Positions 29,880 through 41,571 of a stretch of DNA of 64,000 bases are shown in pieces. The translations under genes were made by a program, and so were the position numbers. The stretch spans positions 152,613,293-152,677,292 of the forward strand of contig CM043958.1 in NCBI GenBank assembly GCA_014529385.2. Reading direction: 5' to 3'. Source of the DNA: Adiantum capillus-veneris (lineage: Eukaryota > Streptophyta > Polypodiopsida > Polypodiales > Pteridaceae). The notes below the pieces were generated by a model. The model was given only the letters and a program-made list of their open reading frames with translations, did not search any database and was not told the DNA's origin. Position 1 is the stretch's first letter. Every line of letters begins with the position of its first letter.

Positions 29880-31400
29880 CCATAAGCAATCAACTGTGTG
29901 AAAACTTCTCAAAGGGTAGACCCTTGGTTAGAGATCAGCACGGCTAACATCTATGTGAATCTTGACAAGCTCTCTAAGATTGACAGCAAGCACATCACGA
30001 ATGAAGTGATACCTCACATCAATGTCCTTTTGTTTGCATGAAACGCTAGTTGGATAGTACTATGACTGTCGCAATGCAAAACTAGAACCTTTGCATTGAT
30101 GCTTAAATATCCTACTAAATGAGTAAGCTTTCTTGTTGGCATATGACGGCTTCCGTGGTAAACTGAGATGTACAATCTTACAAATAAAATCACCATGAAA
30201 CTTCACCAGTAGAAAATGTAAAGACATGACGTGATGTAGAACTTCTATGTCCCCATTCCTTAACTACTCTCCATTTGTGTAGCCAAGTACACATATGTCT
30301 TTACCTCCCAAGCAAATGCACAGATCTTTAGTACCATTTAAATATCTCATCACATCTTTTCATTGCCTCCCAATGCTTCTTGCCAAGATTGGCAAAAGCA
30401 ATGTCTAGATGAGTCCCAATCATAGCATGAATCTTGACCATCTTGCTCATTAGATTTGGGACAATCCTCTTGGCTCAGTTTCATATATAGATGCTAATGG
30501 AGTAGAAAGTGGCTTTCCCTTCCATATGAAATTGCTTGGTAAATAGCAAATGTACTCTTTTTGTGACAAATAAAGATCCTTCTTTTAGCATGTTTTGCAT
30601 AATGTGCATAATAAGAATATAATTTGCTTCACCCAAATCCCTCACATCAAAGTTCCCATGTAACTTCACGTTTAATGCATCTACCTCAAGATTGTTATGC
30701 CATGCAATGAGCATATCATGTGCACATAGGATCAAAATAAAAAAACCACCATCTATATAGCTTTCTTTTAAGAGCTTACACACCCACCAACTTCTCTTTG
30801 TTGTTCTCAATAGAACCCATTAGCTGTTGCATGTAAATTTCCTTATGAAGATCATCATGTAAAAACATCGTCTTAACAATGGGCCAAATCTACGTCCTCA
30901 TTGACAACCAACACATGTATTATCTACAAGATACTCATCTTAAGAACTTGTTAGTAGCCACACTAACAAGAGCAGCCCAATGAAGACCATGTATTGAAAC
31001 TTTTTTATTCAACATGAATCCCTCGATTTTCATGGGACCTGAGTCCCATGCAGCTATCAGCCTCTGCAATGAGAGATACTCAAGTCAGTGTAAAGACGCA
31101 ATGGGAAATTTTCAAGCCGGCGTCAAGAGTTTGTGCTAGCCACAAATAAGTTAAAAACTAACAATACATTGATCTACCATACTCGTGCTAATAGAGATTT
31201 TGAAAACTAAATTTGTTATCCAATTATTTATTTTGGACAATTCTAAGCATGTAGAGTATACTTCATATATGTGAATATTCATCAACAACCAAAAGAAGCA
31301 AAGATTGCTACATAACATTGGGTACAACCATCCTTTAAAAACCAGCTGATTTGAGTATCTACCTTCCACCTCTCATTATAATGAATTGATTTAACTTTAC
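29880..31400 (-). pseudogene. Ty1/copia pol relic (RT and RNase H)
   Basis: On the minus strand 30481-30810 gives 'LCAHDMLIAWHNNLEVDALN' and 'FDVRDLGEANYIL', which match the Ty1/copia RT segment 'YVDDMLIxGxxxxxIxxLK...FxMKDLGxxxxxLG'. The YVDD catalytic motif is altered to A-H-D. Further down (about 30220-29930) 'KDIDVRYHFIRDVL' corresponds to 'HIDVRYHFIRE' near the end of copia RNase H. 31151-31369 lies upstream and is unclear. Many stops and frameshifts are present. The orientation is opposite to elements 1-3. Confidence 0.75.
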
Positions 31401-32065
31401 AAGAAGAGAGAAGATAATTAAGAAATCTTGAAAAGATGAGAAATTAAAGATGAAGATTGATAGTAGAGAGCAATCAAAAAGTGGCTTCTAAATCGATGCT
31501 TTGATGGAGGTTTTGAGGGCTTCGTTTGCTTTGAAAGGGGAGTAAAGAAATTGGTCATCTGATCATGATGATCCTAGATCACTTGTTTTCTTGATGGAGT
31601 CTAGAGAGCGTGATTATTGCTAGATAAGCCATACCCACACAATCCACGGTTTTGACAGAGCTTTATTTTGTGTGTTTCCTTCTAAAATAGAAAAACTTTG
31701 TTTTTGCCAAAAATAATAATTGAATTGAATTTCTATTTGCCATCACATAACTACATCATTTCAAGTCTTAATGAAGATTTACATGTGTGAAATAACACAT
31801 CATAGCCTAAATGCTTAGAGATTGTCCAAAATAAATTAATGGATAACAAAAATAATCGACAATAGCTCACCAAGGTATGCCGTATTCTTCGAATGTGCTA
31901 CTTTTTAATGTACTACAATTACACCTTGCCGATGAAGGCTTTTTCAAGTGCAAACTTGATGCTGAAAATTTGAAAGAACCTTTCAAGGTTGAGAACAATG
32001 GCCAACTAGAGTGCTTCGTTAGCTGCATTCGCATTGAATTGAGATCGAACAAAATATTGAGAACT

Positions 32066-32136
<71 letters not shown>

Positions 32137-32330
32137 CATGAAAGCGTGTTAGATTTTTCTACCTGAGAGTGTTTGGGATACCGATTGTCATGGTTCACAG
32201 GTGTACCTCCGCATAAATTGGATACCGATCGTAGTGCTTCAGAGGGGTAGCTCGCCAAAAACCACAAGGAGTGTTAGAGTTTTGTCAACCTCAATGTTCA
32301 TGATCATACAAGATGTCAATGTTATTAATT
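31401..32330. other. Unassigned stretch
   Basis: No domain found on either strand. It contains the GA microsatellite at 32068-32133; the 90-residue minus-strand frame across it is mostly Leu-Ser from that tract. Confidence 0.5.
32068..32133. repeat. (GA)n microsatellite
   Basis: About 32 uninterrupted GA units, the longest pure dinucleotide tract in the window. Confidence 0.97.
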
Positions 32331-32559
32331 GTTTGTTGTTCCATTTTTATGTTTAAAAACAAAAAAGAAAACATGCAAGTCCCCTTGCATTGGGGAGTTT
32401 GCACAGTCCTCCCCAATTTTTATAATACGAGGGAACGTGCCATTCCCATGGCAACGTGCAATTTTCAGTGTTAACTGCATTCTCAGTGTCAAAAATCAAA
32501 AAATGATAATGCTTACTCACCGCACAATTGAATGTCTATCGCCAATGCACTTCCTTATA

Positions 32560-35500
32560 TCAACGATGTTGGGTATCTCCTGCACTTAGCCCACTGCAAG
32601 AGATGACATCCTAGGGAGGATACCCTTCAAGAAGTTTTTGTGCTATTGTGAGGACACCACATTTTGTATACATATTGATCAAACCACCACCAAGCATGAA
32701 ATCGTACTCCCAACAAATGTTGACTAGCGATCACATCGTGAATTCCGATACCCATGTGAGTGTCTTTCATAAGGCCGCAAGCCTTCAAGGTGTAAGCGTA
32801 GGTAGAGATTCCGTAAAAACAATCAAGAGATTTCTTGCGACGGGCATATTAGGTATATCTTGCAACCAACATCTTGCAGGTGATGACACTCCAGGGAGAA
32901 TGCGAATCAAGAACTTTTCATCTTTTAATGCTTTATGACAGTAGCACATTTGGCATACATATCAACGAAGTGCTGCCAAGCATGACATCCTTTACCGACA
33001 TCGCCGTACCAAGTATCTTCTCGTTAATTCTCTCACCCATGTCAACAGCTTGCATAAGGCCACTGGCCTTCAAGGTGCAAGCGTAGGTGAATGTATTTGG
33101 AGAAAAGTCTTCCATTTGCATCCGCTTCCAGAGCTACACTGTCACAATGAAGTTGGGCATATCCAACAATCAATTCATTCGAGGTGATGACATTCCGGAG
33201 GGTAGCCCATCAAGAGATTTTTTTGCTATCATGGGAGCATCACATTTGACATACAGTTAGACCAAAGCACCACCAAGTACGATATTTCTTCACCAACAAT
33301 CCCTTATCAACAATCTTCATATGAGAAACCCTCACTTGGCATTTGTCTAAAGCAGCCCAGAGCACTCCAAGAGATCTCACTTCACATATGGTGAATGCCT
33401 TCAAGATGCACGCATAGGTGATTGCATCTGGACAAAAGCCCTCACTTTGCATCTACTGAGAATAGCCCAGAGCTTTCCGTCCCTACTCCTATTGTGTGTA
33501 TCCTGCAATCAGTTAATGTCGTTCCGAATAGTAAGCTCCTCAAGCATCTGCAGAAAACCGCCAGAGCTCCTGACGGGGCCCTTGTCGGGCATATCATGCA
33601 ATCATAGCGTTCCAAGAGACAAGATCTTGCACCACATTTGGCATACATATCGACCAAGGCATTGCCAAGCACGGCAATTTTTTGCAACAATCCCTATTAA
33701 AGTGAATTTTCAAGCCCATATCGGCATCTTGCGTACATCAAGATGCACACATATGTGATTGCATCTGGAGAGAGGCTCCAGCTTTGTGCGTGTATCCCGC
33801 AATCAATTAACGTCGTTCCAAAGAGTAAGCTCCTCAAGCACTTGCAGAAAACATCACAGAGCTCCTGACGCGGCCCTTGTCGGGCATACCTTGCAATCAT
33901 AGAGTTCCAAAAGACAACATCCCTCACCACATTTGGCATACATATCGACCAAGGCATTGCCAAGCACAACAATTTTTTGCAACAACCCCTATTAAAGGGA
34001 ATTTCCAAGCCCATATTGGCATCTTGCATACAACCACATGCCTTTAATATGCACGCATGTGTGATTGCATCTAGAGAGAGGCCCTCGCTTTGCATCCGCT
34101 AAAAACAGCGGAGAGATTTTTGGCCCTGCTCCTATTGTGCATATCCCGCAATCAATGCACTCCAGGAGACGGCATTCGGGACAAGCTCCTCAGGCAAGTT
34201 TTGTGCTTTTTGAAGTGCACCACATTTAGCATATGTATCGACCAAGGCATTGCCAAGCACGACAATTTCTTGCAACAGCTCTTGACTAATTTCTAAGCCC
34301 ATATCAGCATCCTACCTAGGTGATTGCATCTATCTCTACGAAGGTGATTGCATCTGATGACCCGCATGCCTTCAAGATGCCTGCATAAGTGATTGCATCT
34401 ATGGCTGCATCGGTAATTGCATCTGCTGAACCACATGCCTTGCAGATGCTTGCATAGACACAGTTGACAGCATCTGGAGAGAGACCATGCCTTCAATTGC
34501 ATCTGCTGACTCATATGCCTTCGAGATGCTTGTGTAGGCATAGGTGGTTGCATTTGGAGAGACCGTGCCTGCCATCAAGATAGGAAGCTCCTCACGCACG
34601 ATTTGTGCTTTTTGAAGTGCACCACATTTAGCATACTTATCAACCAAGGCCTTGCCAAGCACGATATTTTTTTGCAACAACCCATGACTTACAATATCAG
34701 AGCGAGTTTTTAAGCCCATATCAACATCTTGCGTAGAGCCACATGCCTTCAAGATGCACGCATAGGTGATTGCATTTGCACAGAGGCCCTCACTTTGCAT
34801 TCGTTGAAACAACCGAGAGCTTTTTGTCCCTGCTCCTGTTGTATGTATCCTGCAATCAGTTAACGTCGTTTAAATAGTAAGCTCCTCAAGAACCTCCTGA
34901 AAAAGCTCAGAGCTCCTGGTGCGACCCTTGTCAGACACATCGTGCAATCATAGTGTTCCAAGAGACAACATCCCGCACCACATTTGGCATACATATCGAC
35001 CAAGGCATTGCCAAGCACATCAATTTTTTTGCAAAATCCCCTATTAAAGGGAATTTTCAAGCCCATATCGGCATCTTGCATACAACCACATGCCTTCAAG
35101 ATGCACGCGTGTGTGATTGCATCTATAGAGAGGACCCCTCTTGCATCCACTAAAAACAGTCGAGAGCTTTCTGGCCTACTCCTATTGTGCGTATCCCGCA
35201 ATCAGTTAATGTGGTTCTGAATAGTAAACTCCTCAAGCACTTGGAGAAAACAACCCAGAGCTCCCAGCACGGCCCTTGTCGGGCATATCCTACAAGCATA
35301 GCGTTTGAAATTACAACATTTTACACCACATTTGGCATACGTATCGACAAAAGCATTGCCAAGCACGACAATTCTTACAACAACCCTTGACTAACAATAT
35401 CAGAGTGAACTTTTAAGCCCATATCAACATCTTACGTAGAGCCACATGCCTTCAAGATGCGTATGTGATTGCATCTGGAGAGAGGCCCCCGCTCTGCATC

Positions 35501-37920
35501 TGTTGAAAATAGCCGAAAGCTTTTTGGCCCTGCTCCTGTTGTGCGTATCCCACAATCAATGCACTCCAAGGGATGGCTCCTCAGGCACGTTTTGTGCTTT
35601 CTAAAGTGCACCACATTTAGCATACATATCAAACAAGGCATTGCCAAGTACGACAATTTCTTGCAACAACTCTTGACTAACAATATGAGAGTGAATTTTT
35701 AAGCCCATATCAACATCTAGCATGGAGCTGCATGCCTTTAAGATGCCAGCGTAGGTGATTGTGATTGCATCTGCTGCCGACCCAAAAGCCTTCAAGATGG
35801 TTCTAGAGAGGGAGCTCCTTTGTGCTTTCTCAAGCGTATCGAATAGGAATCCAAAAATTAGCGTAGAGCTTTCTAGCCCTTTTCTTGTTGTGTGTATCCC
35901 ATGACTAGTGCATTTTGAAGCTTTGCATCCACTAAAAACAACCTAAACTTTCTAGCCCTGGTCTTGTTACACACATCCCGCGATTAGTGCATTCCAAGAG
36001 GCGACATTTCTGTCAGGACCACCTTGTGATACGCGCACCACATTTGGCGTACATATCGACCAAGGCTTTGCCAAGCACGACATCTTTTTTCATCGATAGC
36101 CCCTCACTAACAATATCAAGCTGAATTTTTGTGCCCATACAGCATCTTGTGTTGCGACTAAAATGACGCTTACTCCCCTTGCAGTTCCTTGTCATCACAT
36201 TGGCAACTTCCTTGATTCTCGTGCATGCGTCCATTGGGAAAACTTGTTGCTCCTACTATTTCGGCCTATGCTAGGCAATTAGAGAGAGGCCTTTCCTTTG
36301 CATCTGGTAAAAATAGCCCAAAGCTTTCTTGCCACAGCCAGGTTGGGTATATCTTGCAATCAATCCGGTCTGAAAAGCAAAACCCGTTGCCTTTAACCCC
36401 TCATTTGGTATACATATTGACCAAGGCAATGCCAAGCACAACATCTATTTTCAACAACCTCTGACTAACAATATAATTGTGCCTATATCAGCATCTTGCG
36501 TAGAGCCACATGCCGTCAAGATATATGTATGGGTGATTGCATCTGGAGAGAGGCCCTTGCTTTGCGTACATATCGACAAAGACAATGCCAAGCACGACAT
36601 CTTTTTTATAGCTAGTACCTCCGACAAAATCTACTGTCAATCCAAGGAGTGTCAAACCATCTCCCATCTCATACCTGCATACGTAGGTGATTGCATCTAG
36701 AGAGAGGCCCTCACTTTGCATCTTCTGAAAACGGGCTAGAGCTTTCTAGCCATATTGAGTGGGGCAAATATTGCAATCAATGCATTCCAAGAGTTCACAC
36801 TCTGGATAGGAAGCTCCTCGAGCACTTTTGTAGAGCCACATGCCTTCAAGATGTAAGCATAGCCTTCAGGACGAAAGTACAGGTGACTAAATTTGGAGAG
36901 ATACACTTCCTTTGCATCCGATGGAAATGCTGTAAATCTTTTTGGTGCTGCTCTTGTTGCACACATCCCGCAATCTGTGCATTCCAAGAGATGACATTCC
37001 GGATAGGAAGCACCTCAAGCGCTTTTTGTGCTTTCTCAAGCGCTCCATATTTGGCATACATATCGCCCCAGGCAATGCCAAGCACGACATATGTTTTCAA
37101 TAGCCTTTGACAAACAATATAATTGTGCCCATATTAGCATCTTGCGTAGAGCCACATGCCTTCAAGATACATTCGTGGGTAATTGCATCTGGAGAGAGGC
37201 CCTTGCTTTGCATATGTATCGACGAAGACAATGCCAATCACAATATCTTTTTTCAACAGCCTCTGAATAACAATATAACTGTGGATTTTTGTGCCCATGC
37301 CAGCATCTTGCGCATACCACATGCCTTCAAGATGCATGCATCTCGAGAGAGCCCTCGCTTCGTATCCACTGAAAACAAAATAGAGCTTTCTAGCCCAGCC
37401 ATGTGGGGAAAATCTTGCAATTAGTACGTTCAAAGAGTCCACACTGCGGACAGGAAGCTTGTCGAGCACTCGCGTAGAGCCACATGCCTTCAAGACCTTC
37501 AAGACAGAAGTGTAGGTGACTGAATTTGGGAACTTACACTTGCTTTGCACCCACTCAAAACACCCTAGAGCTTTGTGGCCCTGCTCTTGTTGCGTACAAC
37601 CCACAATTAGTGCATTCCAAGAGGCAACATTCTAGACAGGAAGCACCTCAAGCACTTTTTGTACTTGAGAGTGCTTTCTCAAGTGCACCATGTTTGGAAT
37701 ACATATCGACCAAGACAAGGCCAAGCACGCTATCTCACCTGTTGAAAACAACCCATGTCAACATCTTATATAGAGCCACATGTCTTCAAGATGACAACCC
37801 ATGTCAACATCTTACATAGAGCCACATGTCTTCAAGATGCATGCGTAGGTGATTGCATCTATCTTTCACGCAATGCGAATTCTTGGGCCCTTGCTTTGCA
37901 TGTGCTGAAAACGAACAGAA
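32560..37920 (-). pseudogene. Degenerate pentatricopeptide-repeat (PPR) gene array
   Basis: The minus strand carries many copies of a PPR signature. 'DAITYACILKACG' with variants recurs (for example in 34399-34812, 34860-35201 and 33697-34095), each followed by '(N/K)ALVDMYAKCGA' with variants (33442-33690, 34860-35201, 35601-35795, 36013-36234, 36846-37100). Segments such as 'EVLPIRNVISWNAQIAG' (36846-37100) complete the long, short and medium motif cycle of PLS-class PPR proteins. No frame exceeds about 160 codons; stops and frameshifts are spread evenly. Members act in organelle RNA editing or processing. No E/DYW end was recognised. The array is either one very long pseudogene or several tandem ones. 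Confidence 0.8.
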
Positions 37921-37937
37921 TACCGAACAACTGTAAT

Positions 37938-38510
37938 TGATAGACAACTGTGACAGTCATTGGCGCAACGGCGATTGAAACAGAGTTGTCGCTAATTCGA
38001 TGTTAAAAATAATGAAGACTTTTTTACTTTCCGGTTTCGAAATCTTGACACATGGAGGCTTCAGAGCTCGAGAATTGAAAAGAGCTGTCGCTGATTCGAT
38101 GTTAAAAATGCGAAGACTTTTTTACTTTCCGGTTTCGAAATCTTGACATGTGGAGGCTTGAGAGCTCGAGAATTGAAAAGAGATGTCGTTGATTCAATGT
38201 TAAATTTTAGTTTCCGGTTTCGAAATCTTGACAGGTGGAGGCTTGAGAGCTCGAGAATTGATAGACAACTGTGACACTCATTGGCGCAACGATGATTGGA
38301 ACAAAACTGTCGCTCATTCGATGTTAAAAATAACAAAGACTTTTTTACTTTCCAGTCTCGAAATCTAGACACGTGGAGGCTTGAGAGCTCGAGAATTGAA
38401 AAGAGCCATCGCTGATTCGATGTTAAAAATAACGAAGACTTTTTTACTTTTTGGTTTCGAAATCTTGACACGTGGAAGCTATAGAGCTTGAGGATTGAAA
38501 AGAGCCTGCT
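37938..38510. repeat. Minisatellite, ~98-bp unit with a longer interspersed block
   Basis: A block with 'TGTCGCTGATTCGATGTTAA', 'CTTTTTTACTTTCCGGTTTC' and 'GGAGGCTTGAGAGCTCGAG' recurs at about 37985, 38084, 38182, 38306 and 38405 (spacing 99, 98, 124, 99). A separate block ('GACAACTGTGACAGTCATTG') occurs at 37941 and again about 320 bases on. The 136-codon minus-strand frame here is a by-product of the repeats. Confidence 0.88.
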
Positions 38511-41500
38511 ACGCTAACAAAGTAACAAAAGAGCTTCACGTTTATTAAAAAAACGACGTGCTATTTTGCAACATGCAGTGCCCGGTCTTGCATGTTTTTA
38601 TTTTATGCCTTTTGAAGGATATGTGACTAACTTTATGCTGTCAAGTCTGATTCTGACAGTGAGGCACAAGTGAAGCATGTGACCACAAAGCATAGGAGCC
38701 CACAATTAATGTGCATTGTGATCAACGTGCAAGCAAGTCATTATCCTCGATGCACAACACAATAGCAGTGAGGTCGACTTCGCAACATCCTCACCAAGCA
38801 TGAATCTTCAATCCTTGGATGTGCTAGGGGCTGATCCATAGATGATATTGTTGAGGGCAAAGGCAAGCTTGGTCATAGCCACCTATTTGTGCACCATAAT
38901 AAACTACACTTGTTGCCATGTGCCAATAATCCAGCCTTGCAGCACCAACCCAATACAAATAGAGTCCAGCCTGCACCTGTATTTTATTTAAGGTTAGTTC
39001 AAGGAAAAATCATGGCAAGGCTCCTCACACTACCCTCTTGGGATACTCGTTGGACCCAGCAATCAAGAGATCACCTCATCCTCAAGGCAGGAAGCTCACC
39101 AGAAAAAACTACATTCAGGCATGTAGATTAGGCATGGCAAGAGTAGATAACTTTAGGTCTGGTTACCCTCATGCGATCTGCTGGAGAAGCCTATGGTGAA
39201 GAGAACTTCAGTTCCAGTGTCCCTAAAGTGTAGGAGACCCAGCGAGGTGTTGGAGGAAATACACATAAATGTGCTTCATGTGAAGTTCCAGCCGAAGCTT
39301 CAAAAAGGATACTTGCCCAAGGGTGGTGGTGAGGTGGAAACAAAGAGCGCACTGGGGCAATGAAAAAGTTAGCCCAAAAAAGTACCTTATGCTGACCATA
39401 CAGCACAGAATGCTCTTTTGAAAGGTCTGCGTCTTTCAAAAAGCACAAGGAAATCACAACCAACACTAGTCATCCAAGATTACATACCTCTTGATCGGTG
39501 AAATCTGGCCACATGGAGTTCTCCTTTCAATATTGGACTCTTAAGGACAAAAACCTACCCACTGCATGACCATGGATATGTTTGGAGTTGACCACTTGAA
39601 GCTCATTAAAAACACCAAGCAGGTGTGTGCGACGAAAGCCGAGAGATGGCAACGTTTCTATTTCAACACAACAGCCAAGAACACATGTACAGAAGCATGC
39701 TTCATCTCAGCTACTCTAGGCCTCTGTGAGGCATAAATTATCATTTTCAGAGTGCACTATTCAGATTTGTGATACTAGATGCCTGTAGAGAATGATGAAT
39801 GTGCAATGCACAAACCATGCCTTCACAGCAAAAAACAACTTGCAGTTACAGTCAACCTATAACGTTCAAGAGGGTGCACAGATAACCACCAAAGCCATGT
39901 ATAGAGAGAGCTCTAGAGATTCATTGAGCAACTTGCATGAAGACAAAATAGCTAGCACCGGCACAGCCCCAACAAAAGTACACTGGTATACACAATCTAA
40001 ATATCACAATAATACAGAGAATCGAAGGCACTAATAGTGACACGCTAAGAATCGAGTACAGACCCTACTACATACACTAAGAAATACAGAGAGTCTCGCA
40101 CTACGTAATTTTTCCACGTCAATTTTCTTTTCGTACAGATGAGAGGATCCAAGGAGCATACCAGTAAACACTAGCACTCCAACAGGAAAAAGCGTGTTCA
40201 TTACAGGGCCAAGATGATCACTATGTGTACATTTGAAAGCTCAACCTAAGCAGAAAACATAACGATCCGCTTCACGAGACCATAGAGAAGCCCTCCAAAC
40301 CCCCCTTTCCGCATCTACACTTGGTATCCATCTTTCTTCTGGCCATGGTCACAAGGGACACGTCACGGACGGGGAACGCAGGACGGGGCTCAAATGGATT
40401 TTTAGTGTAAAAAAGAGGGCGGGATGGCGGGATGCCCAAAAACCCAAGTTTTATTTTTCTACCCTCTTGACAATTCTCCTCCGCAACATTTCTGAGTGAA
40501 AAAATATCCATGATTATGTATGTTTTCAGTACCCAAAACACATTGATCCATGCACGGCATAGCCAAGATTCAATAAAAACTCCCCCAGACGAGGACAACC
40601 CTGCGAAAAATTACTGACTATTGATGCAAGCCTCCCCAGGCAAACACCTTCCCCCTACACTAAATTTATGCTTTTATCTGAGCACCTGCATCGGATGGAT
40701 TTCTCTACAAAGTGATCATCTGTGCGACACAGGCAAACACTCAGTACAAAGTAGATGCAAGCCCTCTGACAGAAATCACCTCCTAACCTCAATTTGGAAC
40801 TACATTAAGAAAGGAACACAAACCAAAAGGTAGAAAGACTGGAACAACATGCACAAACATTGTATCAAAACAATAAAGCATTTTGCCACCTACTCAGAAT
40901 CCACTGTTGCCTCTGTTGTGTTTGACTAGTTTATAGCTCAGAACATCCTCCACTGACCGTTGACCCTCTCTATTGCACATTTCCACACTAAACTCCTCTA
41001 CTGACGCTTCAGGAATATACAAGAACAAGCACATGCTTGAAAGTTTAAGTATACTACGAGAGATAAAACCAGACCTCTAAGGCGGTGTAGCAACAACATA
41101 TTACTGGAGGCCAGGGACCCATAAGAAGCCATATCTAACCATTAACTCAAGGAGACTGTGGAAACACTTAGAATGAAACCATTATAGATTTGGTGGTGCA
41201 GTTACAGTATCAAAGGACATATTGAGAATCCACTGGTGACTGATCCCTTGTGTTTGGGCTCGTCTTACTGTGTTGCCCGAAAGTTGTTTGATCAATGAAT
41301 GAAACTCTTTCATAGCCTTCAAAGGTACTCTTTAAGAATGAAAAAACAATTCTCTAGTCTAACAAACATAAAGCTTCAAGATAACCAAGAAATTCAATCA
41401 GCTTTCAGAAGTAAGAAGAGATGACCACCAGGTAGTTCAATCAGCTTTTAGAAGCAAGAGAGATAACCGCCATCATTCAAATGGTACTTCAAGCAACCAG

Positions 41501-41571
41501 TAAGGCAGGCCTCTCGCTTTGAGAAGGCTTGACAAAGGCGGCCGACACAAGCGGTATTGCCTGCAAATTAT
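38511..41571. other. Intergenic region and probable 3' untranslated region of the PP2C gene
   Basis: No reading frame with a recognised domain on either strand. The part nearest the PP2C stop (roughly 41000-41571) is likely its 3' UTR, which lies on the low-coordinate side because the gene is on the minus strand. I could not place a polyadenylation site. Frames at 40272-40598 (minus) and 39191-39466 (minus) have no support. Confidence 0.5.

Noticed and set aside
38061-38471. 136-codon minus-strand frame
   Set aside because: Entirely within the ~98-bp minisatellite; repeats keep it open by chance.
37938-38510. Possible CRISPR-like array
   Set aside because: Repeat units are contiguous and diverged with no unique spacers, and the context is a plant nuclear genome. 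It is a minisatellite.
40272-40598. 109-codon minus-strand frame downstream of the PP2C stop
   Set aside because: No recognised motif and no start or splice context tying it to the PP2C gene; more likely untranslated or intergenic DNA.
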